Shown piece by piece: positions 56,645 to 64,000 of a stretch of 64,000 bases of DNA (position 1 is the stretch's first letter; each line of letters opens with the position of its first letter). The stretch is from Paraburkholderia phytofirmans OLGA172 (lineage in GTDB: Bacteria > Pseudomonadota > Gammaproteobacteria > Burkholderiales > Burkholderiaceae), in NCBI RefSeq assembly GCF_001634365.1, contig NZ_CP014578.1, positions 186,001 through 250,000 of the forward strand, read 5' to 3'. Made by a program: the position numbers and the translations under genes. Under the pieces are notes generated by a model. The model made no database searches. It was not told the origin of the DNA and saw only the letters and a list, made by a program, of their open reading frames with translations.

Positions 56645-57715
56645 ATGAATGCACTCGAACATCAACTCGACTACCCGTTCAACGACACCTTGCCCGAAGC
56701 GGGCCATGCGATGGCAGTCGCGCCCGGCGTGTTCTGGCTGCGCATGCCGCTGCCGTTCGCACTCGATCACATCAATCTGTGGCTGCTACGCGATGAGATC
56801 GACGGTCAGCAAGGCTGGACGGTAGTCGACTGCGGCATTGCATCGGACGGGATCAAGGAGAGCTGGGAGAAAGTGTTCGACTCCGTGTTCGACGGCCTGC
56901 CGGTGCTGCGCGTGATCGTCACGCATTGCCATCCGGACCACATCGGCCTCGCGCACTGGATTTGCACCGGCGGCGACAAGAAGCGCTGGGACGTGCGCTT
57001 GTGGATGACGCTCGGCGAATACATGCAGGCACGCGTGATGGCGGCCGGCGACGGCTCGAATGCGGGCGGCGAGGGCGCGGCACGTCACTTTGCGCGGCAT
57101 GGTCTGAACGATCAGGTGTCGCTTGAGAAGCTGCGTAATCGCACGAGCTACTACTCGAGCCTCGTGCCGGCAATTCCTGGTCAGTACCGCCGCCTGCGCG
57201 AAGCGGATGGCGTGAAGATCGGCGGCAAGACGTGGCGGGTGGTGACCGGCTTCGGCCACTCTCCGGAACACTGCGCGTTGCATTGCGAAGAGACCGGCAC
57301 GCTGATCTCCGGCGACATGGTGCTGCCGCGCATTTCGACTAACGTCTCGGTGTTCGACATGGAGCCGGAAGGCACGCCGCTCGCGCTATATCTGGAATCG
57401 CTCGGCCGCTATGAGACGATGCCGGATGACACGCTCGTGCTGCCCTCGCATGGCAAGCCGTTTCGTGGCGTGCGCACGCGCATCAGGCAATTGCGTGAGC
57501 ATCATGACGCGCGTCTGGCCGAGGTGCGCGAGGCATGTGCGGAGAAGCCGCAGAGCGCCGCGGATATCGTGCCGCTCATGTTCAAGCGCCAGCTCGACAT
57601 CCATCAGATGACGTTCGCGATGGGCGAAGCGTTGGCGCACCTGCATCTGCTGTGGCTCGGGGGTGAGTTGAAGCGCACGCAGGATGCGGATGGGGTGATC
57701 CGGTTTTCGGCGTAA
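56645..57715 (+). CDS. Metallo-beta-lactamase-fold hydrolase
   Basis: A 356-residue MBL-fold protein. THCHPDHIGLAHW is the metal motif; GFGHSPEHCALHC, ISGDMVLPRIS and LPSHGKPFRGV supply later ligands. The C-terminal extension (about 270-356) is typical of the larger MBL thioesterase/lactonase-like group. I chose ATG 56645, after GGAGGAAGACAACC. Divergent from a LiuR-like regulator, which may control it; a role in acyl-CoA metabolism is possible. Confidence 0.87.
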   Translation: MNALEHQLDYPFNDTLPEAGHAMAVAPGVFWLRMPLPFALDHINLWLLRDEIDGQQGWTVVDCGIASDGIKESWEKVFDSVFDGLPVLRVIVTHCHPDHIGLAHWICTGGDKKRWDVRLWMTLGEYMQARVMAAGDGSNAGGEGAARHFARHGLNDQVSLEKLRNRTSYYSSLVPAIPGQYRRLREADGVKIGGKTWRVVTGFGHSPEHCALHCEETGTLISGDMVLPRISTNVSVFDMEPEGTPLALYLESLGRYETMPDDTLVLPSHGKPFRGVRTRIRQLREHHDARLAEVREACAEKPQSAADIVPLMFKRQLDIHQMTFAMGEALAHLHLLWLGGELKRTQDADGVIRFSA

Positions 57716-57733
57716 GCGAGTTTGTCCATCGAT

Positions 57734-57764
57734 AAAAAAGCCCGGTGCGCAACCGGGCTTTTTT
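57734..57764. terminator. Bidirectional terminator
   Basis: AAAAAAGCCCGGT and ACCGGGCTTTTTT pair perfectly around a five-base loop between the converging MBL and ABC-binding-protein genes. Confidence 0.95.
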
Positions 57765-57797
57765 GCAAGCGGCGTGGCTGACGCTTATTGCACCGCT

Positions 57798-59384
57798 CTA
57801 CTGCACCGCCACCGTCCCAAAGTTCTGCCGTCCGAACGGACTCACGTGATAGCCGCTCACCGTCGCGCGCGTGATGGCCGCTGCCGTCGGGTAACCCAGC
57901 GGAATCCACAGCGCCTGATCGTGGATGATCTGCTGCGCCTGTTCATACGCCTTCGCGCGTTTGGCCTGATCGGGCGTTGTCTTGCCGTCGGCGATCAGCT
58001 TGTCCAGATCCTGATCGCAGAAGCGTGCAAAGTTGATCCCTGACTTCACCGCGTTACAACTGAAGAGCGGCGACAGATAGTTGTCCGGATCGCCATTGTC
58101 GCCGGCCCAGCCCATGAACAGCGTGTCGTGCTGGCCCTGCTTTGCCTGCTTGATCAACTCGCCCCATTCGATCACCTTCACATTCGCCTTCACGCCGATC
58201 TTGGCGAAGTCGGCTTGCAGCAGTTCGGCGCCGGCTTTCGGATTCGGATTCAGCACGCTGCCGTTCGGACGCACCCAGATCGTTGTTTCGAAGCCGTTCG
58301 GATAGCCTGCGTCCGCGAGCAGTTTCTTCGCCTTCACCGGATCGTACGGCCATGCTTTCACTGCCTTGTCGTAGCTCCAGGTGTTAGGCGGATACGGATT
58401 GACGGCCGGCGTCGCAGTGTTGTCGAAGATCGCCTTCAGGTACGTGGTGCGGTCGAATGCCATGTTCAGGGCGGCGCGCACCTTCTGATTGTCGAGCGGC
58501 TTCTTCTGCGTGTTCAGTGCGACGAAGGCGGTCATGAAGGCCGGTGTCTGCACGATGGCGAGCGACTTGTCGCCCTTCGCTTCGGCGAGATCCTGCGGCT
58601 TCGGCGACAGCGCGATCTGGCATTCGCCCGCCTTCACCTTTTGGGCGCGCACCGTGGCGTCCGGCGTGATCGCGTAGATCAGGCGGTCGATCTTCGGCTT
58701 TGCACCCCAGTACGTCGGGTTCACGTCGTAGCGGATCACCGCGTCTTTGGTGTAGCTCTTCAATTCGAATGGACCGGTGCCGATCGGCTTCGAATTCAGG
58801 TCGGCCTGTTTGCCGTCCTTGAGCAACTGGTCGGCGTATTCAGCCGAATAGATCGAGGCAAAACCCATTGTCAGGATCGACACGAAGGTCGCGTCCGGCG
58901 CGTTCAGTTCGAACTTGACGGTGTTGTCGTCGACCTTGCTGACCGATTTGATGAGCTTGGGCAAACCCATCGATTGCGCGTGCGGAAAGCCGCTTGCGCC
59001 CGCCACCTTGTGCCACGGATTGCTGTCGTTGAGCATGCGGTCGAACGTGAAGACGACGTCGTCGGCATTCAGCGCGCGGGTGGGCTTGAAGTAATCGGTA
59101 GTCTGGAACTGCACGTTCGGGCGCAGATGGAACGTGTAGGTGAGGCCGTCGGGGCTCACGTCCCACTTGTCGGCCAGCGCGGGCACGACTTTCTTCGCAG
59201 CCTCGTCGTACGAGACCAGCGAATTGAAGATCACGTCGGCCGACGCATTGGTCGTAACGAGCGAGTTGAACTGCACGACGTCGAAGCCGTCAGGGCTCGA
59301 CTCGGTACAGACGGTCAGCGGTTTGGCGAGCACGAGCGCGGGCGCCGTGAACAGTACGGCGGCTGCGAGCAGTTTGAAGCGCAT
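57798..59384 (-). CDS. Periplasmic dipeptide-type ABC transporter binding protein (DppA-like)
   Basis: A 528-residue family-5 solute-binding protein. A signal peptide ends PALVLA before KPLTVCTESSPDGFD. SADVIFNSLVSYDE, PDGLTYTFHLRPNVQF and IGTGPFELKSY are typical. The tail ends with YHVSPFGRQNFGTV, close to E. coli DppA. The start at 59384 has GGGAG upstream. No permease or ATPase genes lie next to it in the window, so they must be elsewhere. Confidence 0.93.
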   Translation of the reverse strand: MRFKLLAAAVLFTAPALVLAKPLTVCTESSPDGFDVVQFNSLVTTNASADVIFNSLVSYDEAAKKVVPALADKWDVSPDGLTYTFHLRPNVQFQTTDYFKPTRALNADDVVFTFDRMLNDSNPWHKVAGASGFPHAQSMGLPKLIKSVSKVDDNTVKFELNAPDATFVSILTMGFASIYSAEYADQLLKDGKQADLNSKPIGTGPFELKSYTKDAVIRYDVNPTYWGAKPKIDRLIYAITPDATVRAQKVKAGECQIALSPKPQDLAEAKGDKSLAIVQTPAFMTAFVALNTQKKPLDNQKVRAALNMAFDRTTYLKAIFDNTATPAVNPYPPNTWSYDKAVKAWPYDPVKAKKLLADAGYPNGFETTIWVRPNGSVLNPNPKAGAELLQADFAKIGVKANVKVIEWGELIKQAKQGQHDTLFMGWAGDNGDPDNYLSPLFSCNAVKSGINFARFCDQDLDKLIADGKTTPDQAKRAKAYEQAQQIIHDQALWIPLGYPTAAAITRATVSGYHVSPFGRQNFGTVAVQ

Positions 59385-59740
59385 AGGATCTCCCATAACA
59401 AGCGCAGTCAGGCAGTGCGTCTGGTTGTGTAGTTGTATTCCGTTGACGGGCGGCGACCGTTCTGGCCGTCGTCTTTATTGTGATACGTTTCGGGCGCTAG
59501 CGCATGGTTTGGCTGGTACCGCACACGCGCGTCTCGGCCTCGGCGAAAGCTTATCGAAGGGTGGTTGCGCCGACAACAATTTAATCCGCATATTCATATG
59601 GACAGCGAGAGTCGGTGCGCAGGGGGACGGCCTCGCACGATGGCGTCGTCCGGGGCAGTCTCGAGGCTGCGTGCGGCAGTCACGCGGCTCATGCGAGCAT
59701 CAGGCGACGCTACCCGGTGACCTGGGCTTTGCGCGGGCGC
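59385..59740. other. Intergenic region, no gene recognised
   Basis: About 356 bp that should hold the dppA-like promoter, probably in its AT-richer left part. No repeat, terminator or gene was recognised. Confidence 0.4.
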
Positions 59741-60634
59741 CTACGGCGCGGCCGCGTGCCCGAGCAGATAAGCGACGCCATCAATCGCCCGCACGCCGTA
59801 CCACGACACCAGCTCGCCATCGATCAACTCGATACGCTTGCCGGCCAGACGAGGATCGCGTTTCAGTGCGTCGCAATGTGCTTGTGTGAAGCGATAGGGC
59901 TCGCTTGAGAGCAGTATGCGATCGACACCGGCAAGCCATGGCGCGTCACCAAAGTCGAGCGTGGGATAACGCGCGGCGCCTGCCGCTCCGCCTTCTACGT
60001 CAGGCAGCGTTTGCCAGTTCACGAGCCGCAGCATCGCGGCGATGTAGGTATCGCGGGCAACCGTCATCCATGGCTCGCGCCAGATCAGATACAGCACGTT
60101 TTGTTTGGGAAACACCTGCGCGGCGACCTCGCGCAGACGCGCTTCGAGCGCCTCGCTCAAGCGCTGCGCTTCTTGCTCGCGGCCGAAGATGGCGCCCAGC
60201 AGCGCATACAGTGAGAGATTGTCCTGCGGCGTCTGCGGATGGGTGACGACGATATGCGGCACGAACGCGCGCAACTGCTCGACGGTATCGCGCTCGTTTT
60301 CGTCGATATTGACGATCAGATGGGTGGGGCGCAAAGCACGAATCGCGTCGATATTCACGGATTTGGTGCCGCCGACCTTGCGCACCTGCCGCACTTTGTC
60401 ACGTGGATGCACGCAAAAACCGGTGCGCCCGACGATCTGTCTGTCGAGCCCCAAAGCGAACAGCAATTCGGTGATGCTAGGCACCAGCGAGACGATGCGT
60501 GTATCGACGCCCGACGTGTCGGCTCCCGGCGCACTGGCGGCCGACGCATGGGCGCCCCGCGTATCGACGCCCGACGCATGGACGCCCCCCATTTCATGCG
60601 CGACGCCGGCTGCATCGACCGCACGCGGCTGCAT
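59741..60634 (-). CDS. Cobalamin/metal receptor, BtuF-like (helical-backbone binding protein)
   Basis: A 297-residue protein of the BtuF/TroA-like fold. IVSLVPSITELLFALGLD, GGTKSVNIDAIRALRPTHLI and YLIWREPWMTVARDTYI are close to BtuF-type receptors. No signal peptide is visible. Instead, the first 45 residues are a degenerate His/Ala/Gly/Asp repeat encoded by recurring GACGCCCGACG-like DNA, so the true start or export route is uncertain. It begins 3 bp after the SDR gene. Confidence 0.8.
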   Translation of the reverse strand: MQPRAVDAAGVAHEMGGVHASGVDTRGAHASAASAPGADTSGVDTRIVSLVPSITELLFALGLDRQIVGRTGFCVHPRDKVRQVRKVGGTKSVNIDAIRALRPTHLIVNIDENERDTVEQLRAFVPHIVVTHPQTPQDNLSLYALLGAIFGREQEAQRLSEALEARLREVAAQVFPKQNVLYLIWREPWMTVARDTYIAAMLRLVNWQTLPDVEGGAAGAARYPTLDFGDAPWLAGVDRILLSSEPYRFTQAHCDALKRDPRLAGKRIELIDGELVSWYGVRAIDGVAYLLGHAAAP

Positions 60635-60637
60635 GAT

Positions 60638-61411
60638 TTACTCAGCGACCGCGCGAGGCTTGCGCGGCGCGCGTTCGAAGGCGCGGTCGTAGAGCCGGCG
60701 CGGCAGCATATGCAGCAGCATTGCTACGATGCGCATCTGCCACGGGAACACCGCGAAGGCCGTCTGCCGTTCGACCGCGCCTGCGACCTTCACGGCGAAG
60801 CGGTCGGCGTCCATCAGGAACGGCATGCGGTACGGGTTGTGTTCGGTCATCGGCGTGCGGATATAGCCGGGCGCGATGGTGACCACGCCGACGCCCAGCG
60901 GCCGCATCTCGACGCGCAACGCTTCCAGATACTTGAGCGCGGCCGACTTCGACGCGCTGTACGCGCCGGACCCCGGCAGACCGCGCACACCGGCGATGCT
61001 GGCGATCCCGACCAACGTGCCTTTCTTCGCGGCAACCATCGCGGCGGCGAACGGCTCGAAGGTGGCGACCATGCCGAAGTAATTGACATCCATGACTTCG
61101 CGGAACGTGCGCAGATCGCCGTGCCCGGTGAGCGCACCGCGGCTGATGCCGGCATTGGCGATCACGACGTCCGGCAAACCGTGCTGCGCGATGAATTGCG
61201 CGGCCGCATCGGCGAGCGCCTCGGCATCGCGAACGTCGACGGAATAAACGGAGATGGAATTTTGCGGATGGGACTGCTGGAAGGCGGCGAGGGCGTCGCC
61301 GCGGCGGGCAATCAGGCCGAGAATCGCACCGCGCCGCGCATATTCGGCGGCGAGCGCGAGGCCGATGCCACTCGAAGCGCCGGTAATGAAAACCTTCAGG
61401 GGGGAACTCAT
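60638..61411 (-). CDS. Short-chain dehydrogenase/reductase
   Basis: A 257-residue SDR. VFITGASSGIGLALA is the cofactor motif, IANAGISRG the second, and SGAYSASKSAALKYLEAL the Tyr/Lys active site. IAPGYIRTPMTEHN follows, with a hydrophobic, basic C-terminus that may contact the membrane. Start ATG 61411. Located between dsbA and the BtuF-like gene; substrate unknown. Confidence 0.9.
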   Translation of the reverse strand: MSSPLKVFITGASSGIGLALAAEYARRGAILGLIARRGDALAAFQQSHPQNSISVYSVDVRDAEALADAAAQFIAQHGLPDVVIANAGISRGALTGHGDLRTFREVMDVNYFGMVATFEPFAAAMVAAKKGTLVGIASIAGVRGLPGSGAYSASKSAALKYLEALRVEMRPLGVGVVTIAPGYIRTPMTEHNPYRMPFLMDADRFAVKVAGAVERQTAFAVFPWQMRIVAMLLHMLPRRLYDRAFERAPRKPRAVAE

Positions 61412-61427
61412 TCCGGCGCCTTCAACA

Positions 61428-62066
61428 TTACATCTTCTTGGCGCGGACTTGCTGCACCAGGTAGTCGAGTACCTGGATCGTGCCCGGCAGGCTGTTGGTC
61501 GCCGCCGGACCGGTCTCATACTTGCCCTGCACGGCCAGCGTCGGCACGCCGTCGATCTTGTAGTCGTCCAGCAGCTTCTTGTCTTTTTGCAACGCGCTTT
61601 GCGTCGAGAACGAGTTGTACGCGTCCATGTACTTCTTCGGATCGACGCCATTCTTCGCAAGGAACTTGGCCTGATCTTCCGGCGTCAGCAGGTAGTTCTT
61701 GTTGACGTGGATTTCATTGAAAACCTTCGGCGTGAGCTGCGTCGCGAGGCCAAGTGCGTCGAGCGCGTGGAACATCTTCGAGTGCGGTATGAAGTCGTCG
61801 CGGAAGGCAACCGGCACGCGCTTGAACACCACGTCCGGACCTTGCTTCTTCACCCATGCCTCGAGGTACGGGTTGAATTCATTGCAGTGCGGGCAGCCGT
61901 ACCAGAAGAATTCGGTGACTTCGATCTTGCCGGCGGGCTCGTCCGTAGGTTGCGGCGTGGACAGCACGGTGTAGTCTTTGCCGGAAACCGGCGCGGCAGG
62001 CGATGCATGCGCCGTGGCGGCAACCAGGCCCAGCGAGAGGAACAGAATGCTCAGCAGTTTTTTCAT
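61428..62066 (-). CDS. dsbA: Thiol:disulfide interchange protein DsbA
   Basis: A 212-residue periplasmic thiol oxidase introducing disulfides into exported proteins. A signal peptide ends TAHA; FFWYGCPHCNEFNPYLE holds the CPHC redox site; GVPTLAVQGKY contains the cis-proline. I chose ATG 62066 (MKKLLSIL). Immediately follows the SPOR protein and argS, as in other Burkholderia. Confidence 0.96.
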   Translation of the reverse strand: MKKLLSILFLSLGLVAATAHASPAAPVSGKDYTVLSTPQPTDEPAGKIEVTEFFWYGCPHCNEFNPYLEAWVKKQGPDVVFKRVPVAFRDDFIPHSKMFHALDALGLATQLTPKVFNEIHVNKNYLLTPEDQAKFLAKNGVDPKKYMDAYNSFSTQSALQKDKKLLDDYKIDGVPTLAVQGKYETGPAATNSLPGTIQVLDYLVQQVRAKKM

Positions 62067-62250
62067 GTTTTGTTGACCCAAGTAGGCGGTAAAGCGGTGG
62101 CGCCACGCAAATGCCCGTCACCGTTTTCAATGTCGGCGTTAGACGCTCTGGTCGTCTGTTGTGCTTGTCGGTTGTACTTGTGACTCGCGCCGCATGCCGA
62201 TAGTTCGGCGGCGGCGCGTTCCGGCAAATCACCGTTTGTTTATTGTTTGC

Positions 62251-63048
62251 TTATTGCTTCGTAAAGCGGATCACGGCGGTATCCACGCCCGCGTCGGACA
62301 GACGCTGACGGCTAGAATTCATGTCTTCGAACTTCGAGAACGGGCCGATACGCACACGGTAGTACGTCACGCCGCCTGCATCGCGCTGCGTGACCTTCGA
62401 TTCGAAGCCTTGGAAGGCGAGGCGCGCGCGCTGCTGCTCGGCGTCGGCCGAGGTCTTGTAGGCGCCCACTTGCAGGAAATAGCCCGTGTTCGCGTCACCC
62501 GCTGTCGGCGCGGCGCTCGAACCCGGCTTGGCGTTGGCCGCCGTGGTGGCCGTGCTCTTCGGCACCGAGCCTGCCGCGGTGGCCGGCGGTGTGCTGGAGC
62601 CTTGCGGCTTTTTAGCCGGTGCGGCGGCGGTGCCGTTGTCGTTATCCTGCGCCGGCTTTGGTGCGACTGCCGCGCCGTTCGCGTTGCCATTCGATGGCGG
62701 CACTTCGACGATCTGCGGTTCTTCCAGCATGCCGGACTGCGTTTGCGAGTTGGTCTGGCCCGGTGCGGTGTTCGGCGGCGCCGGTTGCGCGGCTTGCGGT
62801 ACCGGCTGGCCCGGCGTCTTGCCTTGCAGCGGACGGTTCGGGTCGTATTGCTGCCCCTGGCTCGCGCCGGTGTCGGGCGCCGCGGGCGGTGCGACCTTCG
62901 AGACAAATGGCGTAGGCGCACGGGTGATATACAGCGCCACCACTACCGCGATCGCGAGACCGACGATCAGGCCCAGCACGATGCCGAGAAAAGTCCCCCC
63001 GGTTTGCTTCGATTGCGATTGCTTTGTTGTGCGGCGTGGTTTTGCCAT
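62251..63048 (-). CDS. SPOR-domain cell-division-associated membrane protein
   Basis: A 265-residue protein with a basic N-terminus (MAKPRRTTKQ), one membrane helix (about 20-42), a long Pro/Ala/Gln-rich periplasmic linker and a C-terminal SPOR domain (about 190-265: TGYFLQVGAYKTSADAEQQR, YYRVRIGPF). SPOR domains bind denuded septal peptidoglycan. Topology resembles FtsN, but the adjacent-to-argS position fits the common argS-SPOR pair. ATG at 63048. Confidence 0.92.
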   Translation of the reverse strand: MAKPRRTTKQSQSKQTGGTFLGIVLGLIVGLAIAVVVALYITRAPTPFVSKVAPPAAPDTGASQGQQYDPNRPLQGKTPGQPVPQAAQPAPPNTAPGQTNSQTQSGMLEEPQIVEVPPSNGNANGAAVAPKPAQDNDNGTAAAPAKKPQGSSTPPATAAGSVPKSTATTAANAKPGSSAAPTAGDANTGYFLQVGAYKTSADAEQQRARLAFQGFESKVTQRDAGGVTYYRVRIGPFSKFEDMNSSRQRLSDAGVDTAVIRFTKQ

Positions 63049-63127
63049 CGTATGAATCACCTGCAAAAAGAATCCTGGAACGGCCGTCGATTATAACGAC
63101 GGCCGCGTGCATGTTGCGCCTGAGGAC

Positions 63128-64000
63128 TTACATCTTGACGGGAGCGGAGACGCCGATCGTCGCGAGACCGTTGGCCAGCACCTGACGCGTGGCCGCGAGC
63201 AGCGCGACGCGCGCGTTGCGCTCGGCAGCGTCGTCGACCAGCACGCGTTCGGCTCTGTCATTGTAGAACGAGTGGAATTCGCCGGCGAGGTCGCGCAGAT
63301 AGAACGCGACCGCGTGCGGCGCGAGTTCGTCGGCCGCGTGTTGCAGCATGTCCGGGAACTCGGCGAGCTTGTTCAGCAAGGCCATGGCGCGTTCGCTGGT
63401 GAGCGGCGACACGTCCACCTGGTCCAGCGTGCTTTCGTCCGTGCTGTAGCGCGCCTTGCTTTCCGCGATGACCGAGCAGATCCGCGCATGCGCATACTGC
63501 ACGTAGTGCACCGGATTTTCGTCGTTCTGTTTCAACGCCAGGTCGATGTCGAACACGAATTCCGTATCCGCCTTGCGCGAAATCAGGAAGAAACGCACGG
63601 CGTCGCGGCCGCGGCGAATTGTCTCTTCGTCGATCAGGTCGACGGCGGCTTCCGAGCCCGGCGTCGCGCCGCCAGACCATTCGATCAGGTCGCGCACCGT
63701 CACATAGCTGCCGGCGCGCTTCGAGATCTTCACCTCTTCGCCGTTGCGCATCACCGTGACCATCTTGTGCAGGATGTAGTCGGGATAGCCCTTCGGAATG
63801 CCGACGCCGAGACCTTGCAGGCCAGCGCGCACGCGCGCAATCGTGCCGTGGTGGTCCGAACCCTGAATGTTGATCACCTTGGTAAAGCCGCGTTCCCACT
63901 TGGCGACGTGGTAGGCGACGTCCGGCACGAAGTACGTGTAGGTGCCGTCGCTCTTGCGCATCACGCGGTCTTTGTCGTCGCCGTCGTCGGTGGTGCGCAG
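63128..64000 (-). CDS. argS: Arginyl-tRNA synthetase, C-terminal part (5' end outside window)
   Basis: About 290 residues of a class-I synthetase charging tRNA-Arg. [31 protein letters not shown] (the KMSKS-equivalent) and the DALR-type anticodon-binding C-terminal domain with [12 protein letters not shown] and YNDRAERVL are clear. The frame continues beyond 64000. Confidence 0.97.
   Translation of the reverse strand: MRTTDDGDDKDRVMRKSDGTYTYFVPDVAYHVAKWERGFTKVINIQGSDHHGTIARVRAGLQGLGVGIPKGYPDYILHKMVTVMRNGEEVKISKRAGSYVTVRDLIEWSGGATPGSEAAVDLIDEETIRRGRDAVRFFLISRKADTEFVFDIDLALKQNDENPVHYVQYAHARICSVIAESKARYSTDESTLDQVDVSPLTSERAMALLNKLAEFPDMLQHAADELAPHAVAFYLRDLAGEFHSFYNDRAERVLVDDAAERNARVALLAATRQVLANGLATIGVSAPVKM

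Overview
The window is GC-rich chromosomal DNA of a Burkholderiaceae member, most likely Paraburkholderia. This rests on the overall similarity of the proteins to that group (a KirBac1.1-type channel, fused isobutyryl-CoA mutase IcmF, a betaproteobacterial porin, BioA/F/D/B) and on the argS - SPOR protein - dsbA gene order at the right end. No rRNA, tRNA, CRISPR array or intact insertion sequence was found.

Layout. 0-9 kb: tail of a sensor protein, cutC, an indolepyruvate:ferredoxin oxidoreductase, a KirBac channel, two small proteins, and a LacI regulator - AGE-family epimerase - fructokinase operon (probably mannose to fructose to fructose-6-phosphate). 10-18 kb: EAL-CBS-GGDEF protein, SBF-type transporter, secreted Gly-rich protein, porin, LysR regulator. 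18-25 kb: icmF, nitronate monooxygenase, a fluoroacetate-dehalogenase-type hydrolase, a DMT exporter. 25-29.6 kb: a minus-strand catabolic block (ghrA, HMG-CoA lyase, YbaK-like, DUF1289, MaoC-like, MBL hydrolase) with overlapping starts and stops.

30-43.4 kb is the accessory part. A damaged second copy of bioB (30071-30812) and the intact bioB (42308-43393) are direct repeats flanking about 11.4 kb of other DNA. It opens with about 650 bp of low-GC DNA without a recognisable gene. Nine plus-strand genes follow: a two-lobed haem-oxygenase-like diiron oxidase (HDO) protein, a SxtI/NodU-type carbamoyltransferase, a 73-aa membrane protein, an SGNH hydrolase, a 37-aa very basic peptide, a CmcH-type carbamoyltransferase, an ATP-grasp ligase, an MFS transporter and an alpha/beta hydrolase, ended by a terminator. 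This looks like a compact biosynthetic cluster for an exported, carbamoylated small molecule that I cannot match to a known product. It is the best candidate here for an undescribed system.

43.4-46.7 kb is the biotin operon bioA-bioF-bioD-bioB. Between bioA and a secreted alpha/beta hydrolase lies a large inverted repeat with arms of about 213 bp. 49.7-56.5 kb is a seven-gene minus-strand run (MerR/LiuR-like regulator, aceK, carbonic anhydrase, thiolase, SDR, acyl-CoA dehydrogenase, YchJ-like). 56.6-64 kb holds an MBL hydrolase, a dipeptide-type ABC binding protein, and the argS - SPOR - dsbA - SDR - metal/cobalamin-receptor run.

Several non-coding structures stand out: a hairpin element just upstream of two catabolic genes with compensatory stem changes (and nested in itself at one site), a 34-bp degenerate tandem repeat before cutC, 6-bp and 8-bp repeat tracts, and a possible orphan sRNA with a strong terminator. 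All calls are by reading; no database search was run.
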